This document shows positions 12,336 through 23,903 of a stretch of DNA of 64,000 nt, piece by piece (position 1 is the stretch's first letter; each line of letters opens with the position of its first letter). The translations under genes were made by a program, and so were the position numbers. The stretch is from assembly GCA_028015205.1 (NCBI GenBank), contig CM051519.1:43815979-43879978 (forward strand), in the 5' to 3' direction. The notes under the pieces are model-generated. The model saw nothing but the letters and a program-made list of their open reading frames with translations, made no database searches and was not told the origin of the DNA. This DNA comes from Mytilisepta virgata (lineage: Eukaryota > Mollusca > Bivalvia > Mytilida > Mytilidae).

Positions 12336-13130
12336 CTGGGCCAATTGAAACAAAACTTGGCAGCAATGGTCCTTAGATGGTCCTCTTAGAGAATTACATT
12401 TGATGACCCCATCCGCCATCCAAGATGGTCATCAGAGCCGAACATAGTTTAACATAGGACCCTATGCGAAATTTATTTAAAGATCTTTTTATTTGAAACC
12501 ATCAGGCTAATTCAAACAAAACTTGGCAGCAATTGGCCTTAGATGTTCTTCTGTCAGAATGATATCCGATGACCCGGTCAGTCAACCAGGATGGCCGCAA
12601 GACCTGAACATAGTTTAACATTTGACCTTATGGAAAATTATTTAAAGATCTTTTCTCTGACACCATTTAGCCAATTAAAATAAAAGTAGGCAGTAATAGT
12701 ACTTAGGTAGTCCTCTTTCAGAATTGTATCAGATTACCTGCGACATGTCATCCAGGATGGCCGACAGGGCCGAACATAATTTAACATAGGACCCTATGGG
12801 GACTTTACTTAAAGATTTTCTCCTCTGAAACCGCTAGGCCAATTAAAACAAAACTTGGCAGCAATAGTCATTAGGTGATCTTCTTTGAGACTTGTATTCG
12901 ATGACCCGCCCGTTACCCAAGATGGCCACCAGAGCCGAACAAAATTTAACATAGGATCCTATGGGAAATTTACTTAAAAATCTTCTTCTCTGACACCATT
13001 TAGTCAATTGAAATAAAACTTAGCAGTAATAGTAATTAAGTGGTCCTCTTTCAGAATTGTTTCCGATAACCCGGCCTGCCATACAACATAGCCCCCAGAC
13101 ATAGTTACACACATTACCATATGGGAAATT
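12335..13130 (+). repeat. ~160-bp tandem repeat array, about 5 units
   Basis: Units carry TGAAACCACTxGGCCAATT, AAAACTTGGCAGCAAT, TTAGxTGGTCCTCTTTCAGA, GATGACCCG, CCAAGATGGCC and GAACATAGTTTAACATAGG. CAAGATGG-type anchors fall near 12417, 12581, 12745, 12917 and 13080, a period of about 165 bp. The same family is inverted at 17.0 kb and direct at 19.5 kb. Confidence 0.8.
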
Positions 13131-13453
13131 TAGTCTGGTCTATCCTTTTATACTGTTTAATTTAAAAACTGAGGCGAGCTGAAGATGTCACATTTTTGTA
13201 TTTTATAGAGAACAATCTTTGATGGAAAATGTGAGCTGCTGTCCCGCTATTTGACTTATATGGCCACTGTACCATATGTAAAAAGAATTTTCGAAAAGAA
13301 TTTTAATTTTCTACCCAAAAGAAACTTGTATCAATCGTTACGGAAACTGAATGATATTAAGGATTAAACATTTCCGACTCTGTTTATCTAGGAAAGAAGT
13401 ATACGTTTCTTGTGAAGTTTAGAGTATGTATCCGTTAATGTTTTCGATTGCAG

Positions 13454-13613
13454 TATCTGAGCCAGACTGTACGTTCAACAAGACAATGTATCAGAGTGGA
13501 GTGTTAGACAGATGCCCTTCCCAACTTGGATTATACTTGACCCCATATCTCAAAGCTGTTTATGGATTAATAGCTGTTATCTTATTGCTGAATCTGTTGA
13601 TTGCAATGTATAG
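13454..13613 (+). CDS. TRPM-family channel, exon with outer pore loop and S6
   Basis: The exon is 160 bp (phase 1 in, phase 2 out) with acceptor GATTGCAG and strong donor TAG|GTGAGTA. The outer pore loop carries two cysteines (EPDCTFNK and LDRCPSQ), which could form the turret disulfide known in TRPM2-like channels. After it comes S6, containing AVILLLNLLIAMY, the TRPM gate helix with its conserved LLNLLIAM core. It follows exon 8496-8664 in phase. Confidence 0.9.
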
Positions 13614-16195
13614 GTGAGTAAATATCCTCAGGAGGGGGGGCATATTTGTAGTGTATTTGTTTTCCTTTTCATTGCTTTAACAACATTGTACAATATATAT
13701 GAAGTGTCAATTCACATGTCTAAAATATTTATTCATCATCACGCTCAGTTTCTATTTAAATTATTTGAATATTGACGATAATTTGTTTTGAAAAGAGTAT
13801 ATGAAATGAATTTTTTCCAAAATTAGATTATCATATATATATCTTGTATGTATCATTTCCCTATAAATGATTTGAACTTCGACTTGACAGTTTGTTAAAA
13901 TATCTAAAGTTATTCTTACAATCTGGCAAAATAATTTTATTTGGTTAACAGTATCTTTTACATGAGCAGGTGTTTTTGATCTATTATGGTCCGGATACCC
14001 TTTTTGAAACCACCAAAAGTAGTCGATTTGGTAAAATCTAAAATTTATCAGTTATTTCATTGTCGGTGACTTCTAATCTATTATTTATTGTATTCTAACA
14101 TGCAGTGGGTTACCAACTCAAATTCAGTCTCGGGGCAACCTTAAGCAAATGAAAATACATGTATATGAAATAAAATACATACATGTACATAAACTGAAAT
14201 AATACACTAACATTGAAAATGACGATGTACTGAAATAAACCGTGGCTACAAATGATTTCAGTGTTACATAGAAAAACATAACAGGTCTAAAATATAGAAT
14301 ACAAAGGGAGCAGTAACCACAATACACAACTATTAAATTTAACAGGACCAAGAAGATAGGGGGTTATTTGAAAAATAATAAATAAATAAAAAGTTAAAAA
14401 TAACATTACCTTATAATTGCATTGAAGGAGCAATCAAATCAAACATAAATTTCATGCCTTCATTTAAAGGACGCGGCACGTTCACTAGATGAACAAATTC
14501 CATAACACAATTTACGTTTGAGTCCTTAAATTGATTTTGCCATGATCGATACTAACTCGAAATTGATACTTAAAATTTATTGTTTCAAAATTGTAAAATT
14601 TTTGAAAACTAAGGAGTATCTCTCTTGAGCAAAGCTCTGTCCGTATATGAATTTGGCTTTATCCCTTTTGGTCATTTTGGTATTTTTGAATTTGCTCTTC
14701 AACCTTTTGTATTGTTCTTTTGGTTTTCAATATTTTAGGTCTTGAGCACAACTGATGAGTCGTAAATCGAAGAAATATCCACATCGTGTGCATCAAAATT
14801 GGTATCAAAGAATTTTTCTCTAACTGTTTTAGAAATATTGGTTCAGTTTAAGTTACATTATACCTATAACCGGGTAATATGTTCTTTTAAAGGGCACATT
14901 CAGCAAGAAATATAGAGTTGAAAATTGTAAAAGTTTAACATTAATACTTACCAAAATAGTCAGCTAAATTAAGAGCCAACTGACTCTTTTCTCTCTCATA
15001 ACGGTTAACATTCATTCTTCATCGGCAGTACAATTTATTTTGTGGGACCAACTATTGCTCTTCAAATTGTTGTTTTGGTTTTCAAAATTTCAGATTTTGA
15101 GCACTACTAATGAATTGTAAATCGACGAAATGTGCACATTATTAGGACCCTGCCATGAAATGACGGCCGCCCTATAGTAATCAGTCTGTCCACCCGTCCG
15201 TCCGTCTGTTCGTCAGCATTTCCTTTGTCGTACGATAACTTGAGATTGCCTTCACAGATTTTTACTATTTTTATGCACAATATTGGACCTGACCAAAGGA
15301 AGGTCACTATCGGTTTTGAGGAAAATCGGACAACAATTTTTGGGAAAAACGTAGTTTTGATATGAAAAAATGCATTTGAGAATTAACACTATGTTGTATG
15401 ATAACTTAAGATTGCCTTCACAGATTTTCATAAATTTTATACACAGTGTCGGACATGATCAAAGAAAGGTCTATAGTAATTAGTCTGTCTATCCGTCCGT
15501 CTCTATGTCTGTCCGTCCGTCCGTCCGTCCGTCTATCTCTCTGTCTGTCCGTCTGTCCGTCAGCATTTCATTTGTCGTACGATAGCTTAAGATTGCCTTC
15601 ACGGATTGTTATGATTTTTATACATAATATTGCAATTGACCAAAGGAAGATCCCTTTTGGGAAAATCGGGCAGAAATGTTTGGGAAAACTGAGTTTTTAT
15701 ATGAAAATATTCAAATTTTGAGAATTAACACTATGTCGTATGATAACTTCAGATTGCCTTCACAGATTTTCATAAATTTTATACACAGTGTTGGACATGA
15801 TTAGAGGAAAGTTCCGTTTGATTTTTAGGAAAATCGGAAAACACTGTTTGGGGAATATATAAATTTTGAAGCGTTTTTGATTCCCATGAGTTCAATCACA
15901 CAAGCCGGCGAGGCCCTTTCTGACATTGTCAGTATTCTAGTTTGCCTCAAAATTGGTATCGAATAAGTTTAATAAGAACTTATTTTTTATTCTTTCCAGC
16001 TCCTTTTCGTCCATTTTCATACAATACCTCTCACTTATTATAGATTTCAATATTTCACTAACTCTCTATGGGATTATTTGGTCTAAATATTACAACAAGA
16101 ATTATTATTATCACTATGATATATTTCTGTGCTCTTATCGTCATATCATTCATAACAATTATATATTTAACTTTGTTTTTATAATTTTATTCTAG
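13614..16195. repeat. Intron with two dispersed repeat types
   Basis: 14640-15130 contains two copies of a module with TTGGTTTTCAAxATTTxAG, TTGAGCAC and GTAAATCGA. A fuller version is part of each satellite unit at 43.2-49.3 kb. 15150-15930 has about four ~170-bp units (TACGATAACTTAAGATTGCC, ACCAAAGGAAG, AAAATCGG) separated by CCGT-rich simple repeats at 15190-15215 and 15485-15565. No gene is evident. Confidence 0.6.
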
Positions 16196-16470
16196 TGATA
16201 CTTTTAGCAAAGTACAACAGGAATCAAAATTCTACTGGTCACAACTTCAAACAGATTTCCTAGAAGAATACAGTATAAAAACAATATTCCCTATACATTT
16301 GCAACTGCTTGCACTACCAATGTGTCTTGTGCAGTTTATTTTTTGGTGCTGTTGTCCTTTCTTATGTTGCAAGATTACACAAAGACTATGCACTGATGAG
16401 GACGATGACTACTACAATGACGACCATGGTGAATCGGAGACACTAAATAATCAACCAATGTTTGTTCGAG
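16196..16470 (+). CDS. TRPM-family channel, exon with TRP domain and post-TRP region
   Basis: The exon is 275 bp (phase 2 in, phase 1 out), acceptor ATTCTAG, donor CGAG|GTAATA. The junction codon gives serine, then DTFSKVQQESKFYWSQLQ, the TRP helix that follows S6 in every TRPM (consensus TFxxVQxxSxxxWxxQ). Next is DFLEEYSIKTIFPIHLQLLA, the usual xLIxEYxxRPxxPPP segment, but here with the prolines largely replaced. It ends with a cysteine cluster (WCCCPFLCCK) and an acidic stretch DEDDDYYNDD. The cysteine cluster could be palmitoylated or membrane-associated; that is inference. Confidence 0.9.
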
Positions 16471-17009
16471 GTAATAGTAGAAATATTTACCCGTTGTACA
16501 TAAACTTCAAAGTGGTTATCAGGAAAGGTCAACAATGACATACATGTACCAATCAATCAAAGCCAACCCGAAAGACAGAACTCCCAACAAAAAAAAAAAA
16601 CATAAAAGAGCGCAAAACACAATAGAGAGCCAGGATAGTCCGACTGGGTACATACTTTGAACATTGGTAGGGTTAAACCGGTTTATTGGTACCAAAACTT
16701 CCCCGTTATCTATTTTGACACTCTTGTGTATAAAACACACTATAAAAACCTACACAGTATGATTGCCAACAATGTAGAATTGCAAAATTAGACTGGACGG
16801 TACATAATTTAGATAGCAGGGCCAGAATGTGCTAGTTTTAACTGTAAAACAGTTAAGACTCGCATATCAGCACGTATGTTGGCACTGTTTTTCAAAATGA
16901 GAAAAAATAACACAATCTTTATTACAGACGGCTAATAAAAATTATTGACGTCACATTCAACAGCTTAAAGTTGAAGTATTCTCATAAACCGGTTTTATTC
17001 AAAATGCTA

Positions 17010-17830
17010 ACTAGAGTCTCTGATGACCCTGTATCGCTCACCTGGACTATGTCCATCTTGACTGGCAACCTGTAACATTACTGTCAAGTTCCAACCGGCT
17101 CACTGGTTTCAAACAAGAAGATCTTTCAGTGATTTTTCCCATTAGGTCTTAGGTTCACTCTTCAATGGCGAACATGGTCATCAGATATAATTCTGAAAGA
17201 GGACTACTTAAGGACCATTGCTGTGAAGTTTTATTTCAATTGGCCAGGTGGATTCAAACAAGAAGATCTTTTAGTAAATTTGCTTTAGGGTCCTATGTTA
17301 AACTATGTTCGACTCTGGCGGCCGTCTTGGATGACGGGCGGGGTCCTCGAATTCTGAAAGAGGACCAACTAAGGACCATTGCTGCCAAGTTTGGTTTAAA
17401 TTGGCCATGTGGTTTCTGACAAGAAGTTCGTTAAGTAAATTCTCCATATGCTCCTATGTTAAATTATGTTCATCTCTAGTGGCCATCTTGCATGACAGGC
17501 AAGTTTATCGAATACAATTCTGAAAGAGGACCAACTAAGGACCATTACTGCCAAGTTTTGTTCCAATTGACCAAGTCGTTTCAGACAAGAAGATCTTTAA
17601 GTAAATTTCCAATAGGGTCCTATGTTAAACTATGTTCGCTCTGGTGGCCATGTTGGATGGCAGGTCTGGTCATCGGATATAATTTTAAAAGAGGACTACC
17701 TAAGGACCATTGCTGCCAAGTTATTTTCTTATTGGCCCAGTGGTTTCAGAGGAGAAGATCTTTAAAGGAAGGTTTACGACGACGATGACGGACGACACTA
17801 AGTGATGGCAATATCTCACATGGCCCTTTA
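17010..17830 (-). repeat. ~160-bp tandem array, inverted copy
   Basis: The block is bounded by CTGTATCGCTCACCTGGAC at the left and CTAAGTGATGGCAATATCTCACAT at the right. Between them are four to five units (AGGACCATTGCTGCCAAGTTT, TCCTATGTTAAACTATGTTC, ATGGCGG). Two ORFs of 84 and 98 codons here arise from the repeat and are not genes. Confidence 0.7.
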
Positions 17831-18572
17831 TAAACAATAACTTCTGTCTTTACACCTAAATTTATCGATTTGATTATCGTCAATAATATTTTATTTTGAC
17901 CGCCATTGTAAAGGGTGGGTGGTTGAGTAGGATAGGTAATTTGGCTTTCTATAGAGACTACTCGCCTTCTCTTTCAAAACTACAGAGGGGGTCTTCAGCG
18001 TGCAGGGAACGTGGCATTATCCAATTACGTTACTCACTATCGTCCGTGGATAGGGTAGCCGTATTTTGACCGGGCAACCCCCCCAACAAATTAATTGTTG
18101 AATTCCTATGTATACGCCACATTGTAACGTCATAACTGTTGATATGACCTTCTAGTTGATGTTTGTTTGTTTATTTAATCCACGTGATTCTTTTCAGACA
18201 ATCGTTTCTCCGGGATGTAATAAAATTTAACTCAAATGTAATTATAAGTAAATAGAGTTAAGCAATGCATATTCTGTTCACATCCGTTTTTATTACACAT
18301 TTGGAGATTTGGTCTGTAATTTAAACCCTCCAGAAACATCTTGACATATAGTGAGTACCTAATTAATTTAGGTTTTACATGTACGAAAATATTCAGAAAT
18401 CCTAACGTTTTCTTCCAATTGTGTGAAATGTATCAGAAAATTTACTATGAAAAAATAAATAAAAATTTCCTTTTTCTTAAAAATTTTTAGATCGAATCAG
18501 TTATTTTAAACATATTAAATATTGAAAGAGGTTGGTTATCTATGGTCACATGTTACATTTTGTCTTTTTTAG

Positions 18573-18654
18573 CCTTTGTATACGATACAAACTTTGACTT
18601 AAAACTGAAAACAACCAGAGAAGCAGAGGGAAATGGAGCAATGAAAGCAAAAGG
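18573..18654 (+). CDS. TRPM-family channel, C-terminal linker exon
   Basis: The exon is 82 bp (phase 1 in, phase 2 out) with a strong polypyrimidine tract and acceptor TCTTTTTTAG, and donor AAGG|GTAATG. It encodes a charged linker containing FVYDTNFDLKLKTTREAEGN between the TRP region and the coiled coil. There is no recognisable motif. Support is the splice signals and phase fit on both sides. Confidence 0.7.
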
Positions 18655-19439
18655 GTAATGTATTTCATCTATTTTTCTACATCAGCTTTTATTATTCATG
18701 GGAACATAAGTGTTCAGCTCTACATCTACCATCTTTATAATTTTTCATTATCATACAATACACTCTCGTGGAGTCTGGATACTAAAACGTAATAAAATGA
18801 AATCTATGTCCTTCAGATTTTGTCAAATAAAACACAAACTGCCAACAGTTAAAGAGTGTTATGATAAAAAAAAGGCGTTGCTCGTATTCCAAGATAAACA
18901 ATGCGCCAGGGAAAACTGAAAAAACTTACCTTGACCTTGGATAAAATTGTGTTATTACAATGTTTAAATGCTATACATTATATATTTTTGTGAATCAAAA
19001 ATCATCTCCAGTTACAGGTCATCAACAAAAGTGAGAAACAAGCAAAATCCTATTCGTAATTCGTGCAACATACAGTACATAAGAAAATCATTAACACCCG
19101 CGGGTAAGATTAATCGTTCTGTAACTTCAAACGATTAAAATCTTACCATTTGGTGGGAGATTCGTTACTCGAGGGTATATATAAGTTACCACGACTTCTT
19201 AGCGAGGGAATCATATATGAAAAAACCACTCTTGACAGAAGTTTTGGAGAGATTTTTTTCATCGCTACAGAAATTGCAAGGTCATCATTTCGAATTCATT
19301 GAGCATTACAATATCTAACAAATGAATTTGGTCTCGTAATTTGCTGGAATGTGAATATACTGTGCATTAAATTGTTGCAGATGCATACACATATCACCAG
19401 CTCAATAAAATCCTAAATTTTAAAAGTAAGGGCAAGTCT

Positions 19440-20690
19440 ATTATTAGCTCATCTGGACTATAAGGCCATGTAAGTTATTGCCATCACTTCGTCCGGTGTA
19501 AACTTTCCTTCAAAGATCTTCTCTGAAACCACTGGTCCAATTGAGACCAAACTTTGATGAAATGATCATTGGCTGGCCCCCTTCCAAATGACTGTCTGGC
19601 ATCCCCGACTTCCAACATGGGTGCTGTGTCCGATGATCCGGACGATGAACCAAGATGGCCACCAAAGCCAACTTAGTTTAACATAGGGCCCTATTGGAAA
19701 TTCATTTAAACATCATGTCTGAAACTACAGAGCCAGTTGGAACCAAAATTGTCAGAAATGGGCCCTAAATGGTTCTCTGCAAGAATTATGTCCAATAACC
19801 CAGAATGTCAACCAAGATGGTCGTCACAGCCAAACGTAGTTCAACATAGGACCCTATAGGAAAATTCATTAAATAATCTTCATGTCTGAAACTACAGAGC
19901 TAATTGGAACTGGTCCTTAAATTGTCCTGTTCAGAATTGTGTTTGATGACCCAGAAAGTCAACCAAGATGTCCACCACAGCCGGACTTAGTTTAACATAG
20001 GACTCTCTGGACATATTAAATAAAAATCTTCTTGGCTGAAACTACACTGTCAATTGGAACAAAACCTGGCAGAAATGGTCCTTCAATGGTTCTATCTCAG
20101 AATTGTGTCCGATGACCCAGAATATCAACCAAGATGGCTGCCACAAACATAGGAACTTATGGGAACATTCATTAAAAAACCTTCTTGCCTGAAACCACTA
20201 AGCCAATTTGAACCAGATTTGACAGTAATGGTCTTTAGGGGGTCCTCTTTAAGAAATGTGTCAGATGACCCCGAATGTCAACTAAGAAGGCCACCACTCC
20301 TGAACTTAGTTTAATTTAGGACTCTATGGGAAAATTCATTAAAAAATCTTCTAGTCTGAAACCACTGAGCCAATTGGAACCAGGCTTGGCAGAAATGATC
20401 CTTTGGTAGTCATCTTTCAGAAATATATCAGATGACCCGGACTGTCAACAAAAATTGCCACCACAGCCGAACGTAGTTTAACATAGGACGCGATGGGAAA
20501 ATTCATTTAAAAAATCTTCTTGTCTGAGAGCACTTGGCCAATTGAAACCAGACTTGGTAGCCATGGTTATTAGATGGTCCTCTTTCAGAATCATTTTCTA
20601 TAATACAGACTTGTTTCATAGGTGCTTTTATGGCTCTTGATTGGCAAATTGAATTCAGGTGAGCGATACATGGGAGTCTCTAGTCATCTA
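19440..20690 (+). repeat. ~160-bp tandem array, about 7 units, bounded by CTCATCTGG and CAGGTGAGCGATAC
   Basis: This is the same repeat family as at 12.3 kb. Anchors AACCAAGATGG or its variants occur near 19648, 19810, 19961, 20127, 20281 and 20447, with spacing of 150-166 bp. The right end TTCAGGTGAGCGATAC is the inverted form of the left end of the other copies. It sits in a TRPM intron. Confidence 0.8.
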
Positions 20691-21052
20691 TTTATTTTTA
20701 ATTGTAGTAATTAACTATTGTCCTCTGAAATGCTGAAGTGCCTCAATTATTTTACGATTATCATAGCGATTTTTTAAATATTTGTCTACAGTATAGTTTG
20801 CGTAAAATATGAAATCAACACAAAAAGTTTTTCATATTGACTTTCTGGACATACATGTATTTGTGTTTCAGTTGTTTTGTTCGTTCTTTGTGCTGTCCAT
20901 TTTCTTATTTACAAATGACCACTATCTAATTCGTATATCAATCTTTATACTATGTATTTCATACAATGTAAGTATAAGAAAAACAGGTGACTACAGAATT
21001 CTAGTCTGTGTAATACTGGTTTTAAGTTTATTTACAATTCTACCTCTTTTAG

Positions 21053-21086
21053 AGAAATGGATATTATGGAAGAAGATAAAATAACG
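21053..21086 (+). CDS. TRPM-family channel, 34-bp microexon
   Basis: This is a 34-bp exon (phase 2 in, phase 0 out) with acceptor TACCTCTTTTAG and donor ACG|GTAACT, encoding EMDIMEEDKIT plus the shared glycine codon. It was predicted because the exon before it ends in phase 2 while the coiled-coil exon after it is open only in phase 0. Joining those two directly gives a stop at the next junction. This microexon restores the phase exactly and its acidic peptide fits the start of a coiled coil. Confidence 0.62.
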
Positions 21087-21780
21087 GTAACTCTTATATA
21101 ATTTGTTTATTCATCTCAGAAGTACATCTTTTGATAGAAATACATGTACGTACAGACATTCTCTTGCCATTCATTTATGTCTTTAAGTGGTGGTTAGCTT
21201 TTATTGAAAACATTCTATCAATGCTGATTTTAAACAAGGCCCTGACATGAACAATGTACGTTATGAAAAATTAATTCTTCAATGAAAATCTCTGTACATT
21301 CTATGAACCTGTATATAGCACAAATTCCTTATCATCCTCAGTTGTTTTATCAATCTACTATTATTTGATATATTATACATTTTAAATTTAAAATAGTAAG
21401 CACATTTTTAAGGGGGGTAGTCACATTTTACATTTCAGCTATTTATGACAATAAAAACAACATGCAGCAAGAATATTTTTGATTTATTACAGACACTGAG
21501 AACTGATGGCATGACACTTGTTTTATTGATATTCAATATTGCACAAGATGTAAATATTTCGTAGATTTACGACTTATCCGTTGTGGTCAAGGCCTAAAAC
21601 AACAATCCAAGACAATTAAGACCAAATTCAAAAGTGCCAAAATGTACAGAGTGGGGTAATGCCGAAACCATTGAAGGAGAGAACAGTCCACGAGGGAAAT
21701 AAATTTACAACTTTGATACAGTAAAGTGTATGCATCACACCTTTTTATGCATTTTGATGTTGAATATCATTTCATTTCAG

Positions 21781-21858
21781 GAACTTAAAAAAGAGATCGA
21801 AATCTCCAACAGAAAGATGGAAAAACATAATCAGAAAAACAACAAAAACATTGATAAG
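21781..21858 (+). CDS. TRPM-family channel, coiled-coil exon 1
   Basis: The exon is 78 bp, phase 0 to phase 0, acceptor TTTCATTTCAG, donor AAG|GTACAA. It encodes ELKKEIEISNRKMEKHNQ and a lysine/asparagine-rich tail. The spacing of hydrophobic residues fits a coiled coil. TRPM channels assemble through a C-terminal coiled coil after the TRP domain, so the position suits that role. Confidence 0.75.
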
Positions 21859-23900
21859 GTACAATTGTTGTATAATGATTGCTCTTATTATCATGCATGT
21901 TAAACATTAAATTTTATTTTAAATGGATAATATAAGGCGCATTTTAAATTTCAATTGTGTAAATAATACAAAATGAGAGAGAATAAACAATTTCTTGATG
22001 ACAGGACACTTTTACAGAAAAAGGTCGATCATATGGCCTTTTTTAAAGCCTGAAAGCTCCATGATCATATGTCATAGACTAGGGTGACCTCCCTAGCCTA
22101 CAAAGTTCATCTTTTATAACGGGCCAAACAAAAACACGTCCGCTTCCATTTCTAACATTTATTTATACTGACAAAATAATACGTCACATAACATAAGCGC
22201 GGGAAAAGTTAACTCAAATTAACAACAAAAAAATACTACCATCCCGCCCCACAAAATAAAATTTCCTTAATTTTAACAATGGTCTATTGGTTTTTGGAAA
22301 TATATCAAATCATTATTCATTTAAGATACAATATTGAAGATACAAAAGTACAATTAACTTGTGATACAAATCTAAAAAATATATTGAAAATGACTACTGT
22401 AACAGTAACTAATCATTCACAAAAATAAACTTTCATCCATCGGAAAACACTTTCCTTTACAATATGCAGAAAACGGAAGTTTGGCATTGAAAGGGTTGAC
22501 ACTAGAAGACCCCATGCACGCACTACTCCCATAAATAAAGTGAAGTCTGGCAACAGGTATCCATCTCAGGATTTGCAATGCACGCATTACTTCAACAAGG
22601 ACAAATGACACTACAAAAAAACTATGCATACGTGTTTCACTCCTTGATCCTAAGGAAAATTGTCATATAAAAAACTGAATAAAATATTGATATAGTTATC
22701 AGAGACCTATAAACGCTTAAAAATGGTAATATACAACTTTCATAAGCTTCATGTGTGGATGAAAATAATACTACTTTTTCTCTCTCCCTTTCACTACTAT
22801 CTGCTATATACAACACACTCACAATGAAAAAAATAAAATGAAACATACGAAATCTGAAGAAAAGACAATATCAACCTAGGTTTAATTATGACTTCTATCC
22901 ACCGCTAATTTGACAATTCGCAAACGATATCAGTATATCAAAATCAAATAATAAAATAAATTTATCTGATTCAATTTTATCAATCTAATTAGATTGAAAT
23001 TTCATCAGATAGTACTTTAAAAACAAATCAAATTGTCCAGAAATATGTGCAGTGGCGATGCAATCATCACCAAAATAAAAGCCAAAGAAAACCTTCTTTC
23101 AATAAGTCTATTATATCATTGGAAAATCGGCGATACAATTTCACCAGTAAAACTGCTTTGATATTAAATTTTCAAGCATCTGTAATTGGAGGCGAGGCTT
23201 CAATACACAGGTTACACAATGGCAATGAAATCACAACAAACACATAATATATATCTGGACAGTTCAGAAAAATTCCACATCAGCATACTGTAAACGGCAT
23301 AAAAATACTTTCAAATATAGCTTAAATGTTCAAAATGTGTCGAAATGTAATACTGAACTTCAGAGTCTTACCCTGAGACGCACCCAAAGTTGAAAGTTCA
23401 AACAAAAATCCAGTTAAGCAACGAAAAATACAATCCAATAATTTCACAGCCTCGAATGAAAAGTTCGACGAAAATACAAATTTCTCAAATTAAATTACAC
23501 CATTGCCGCGACGTGGTCTGTAAAATTTTTTATCTATTTTAATTTGTGATTATTTTAGTCTTATTTACGGTCAAGTCGACGTAATTGATAGTATCCTACA
23601 GTTTTCTAAGTTTTTTGTCAGTGTGTAGAGCTTCTCGATATATATTGAAATATGCAGAAAAAGGGGTAACCGTGCTTATTCTTTAGCTATAGCCCTTTGC
23701 AAATGCGTTTTGAATTCAACATTTGACATAGAATATATATGGAAAGCGTTGAAATTCCAACAATTTTGATCGTAAAGTGTAGAAATCATCGATGGCAATC
23801 CTAAAGTTTCGTGAAAAACAAATATATTTCAACAACGGTACATTTATCTTGTCTCTGATATTTCTATTACGATGTGTACGCAAATAAACATCCTCTTTCA
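21859..23900. other. Intronic sequence with no recognised feature
   Basis: AT-rich intron sequence after coiled-coil exon 1. Several ORFs of 66-70 codons occur, but they show no motif and overlap no splice signals that I can support. Confidence 0.4.
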
Positions 23901-23903
23901 TAA

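Noticed and set aside
15446..15721. 91-codon ORF with SVRPSVRLSLCLSV-type repeats
   Set aside because: It translates the CCGT simple repeat.
17165..17788. Two ORFs of 84 and 98 codons with similar sequences
   Set aside because: Both are translations of the ~160-bp tandem repeat; their likeness comes from the repeat.
20809..21084. 91-codon ORF with hydrophobic stretches
   Set aside because: Hydrophobic runs reflect T-rich intron sequence, including a splice acceptor tract. Only the last 34 bp fit the TRPM gene, and in splice context.
22417..22846. Two minus-strand ORFs of about 70 codons
   Set aside because: No motif, no splice signals in phase and no neighbours; chance length for this base composition.
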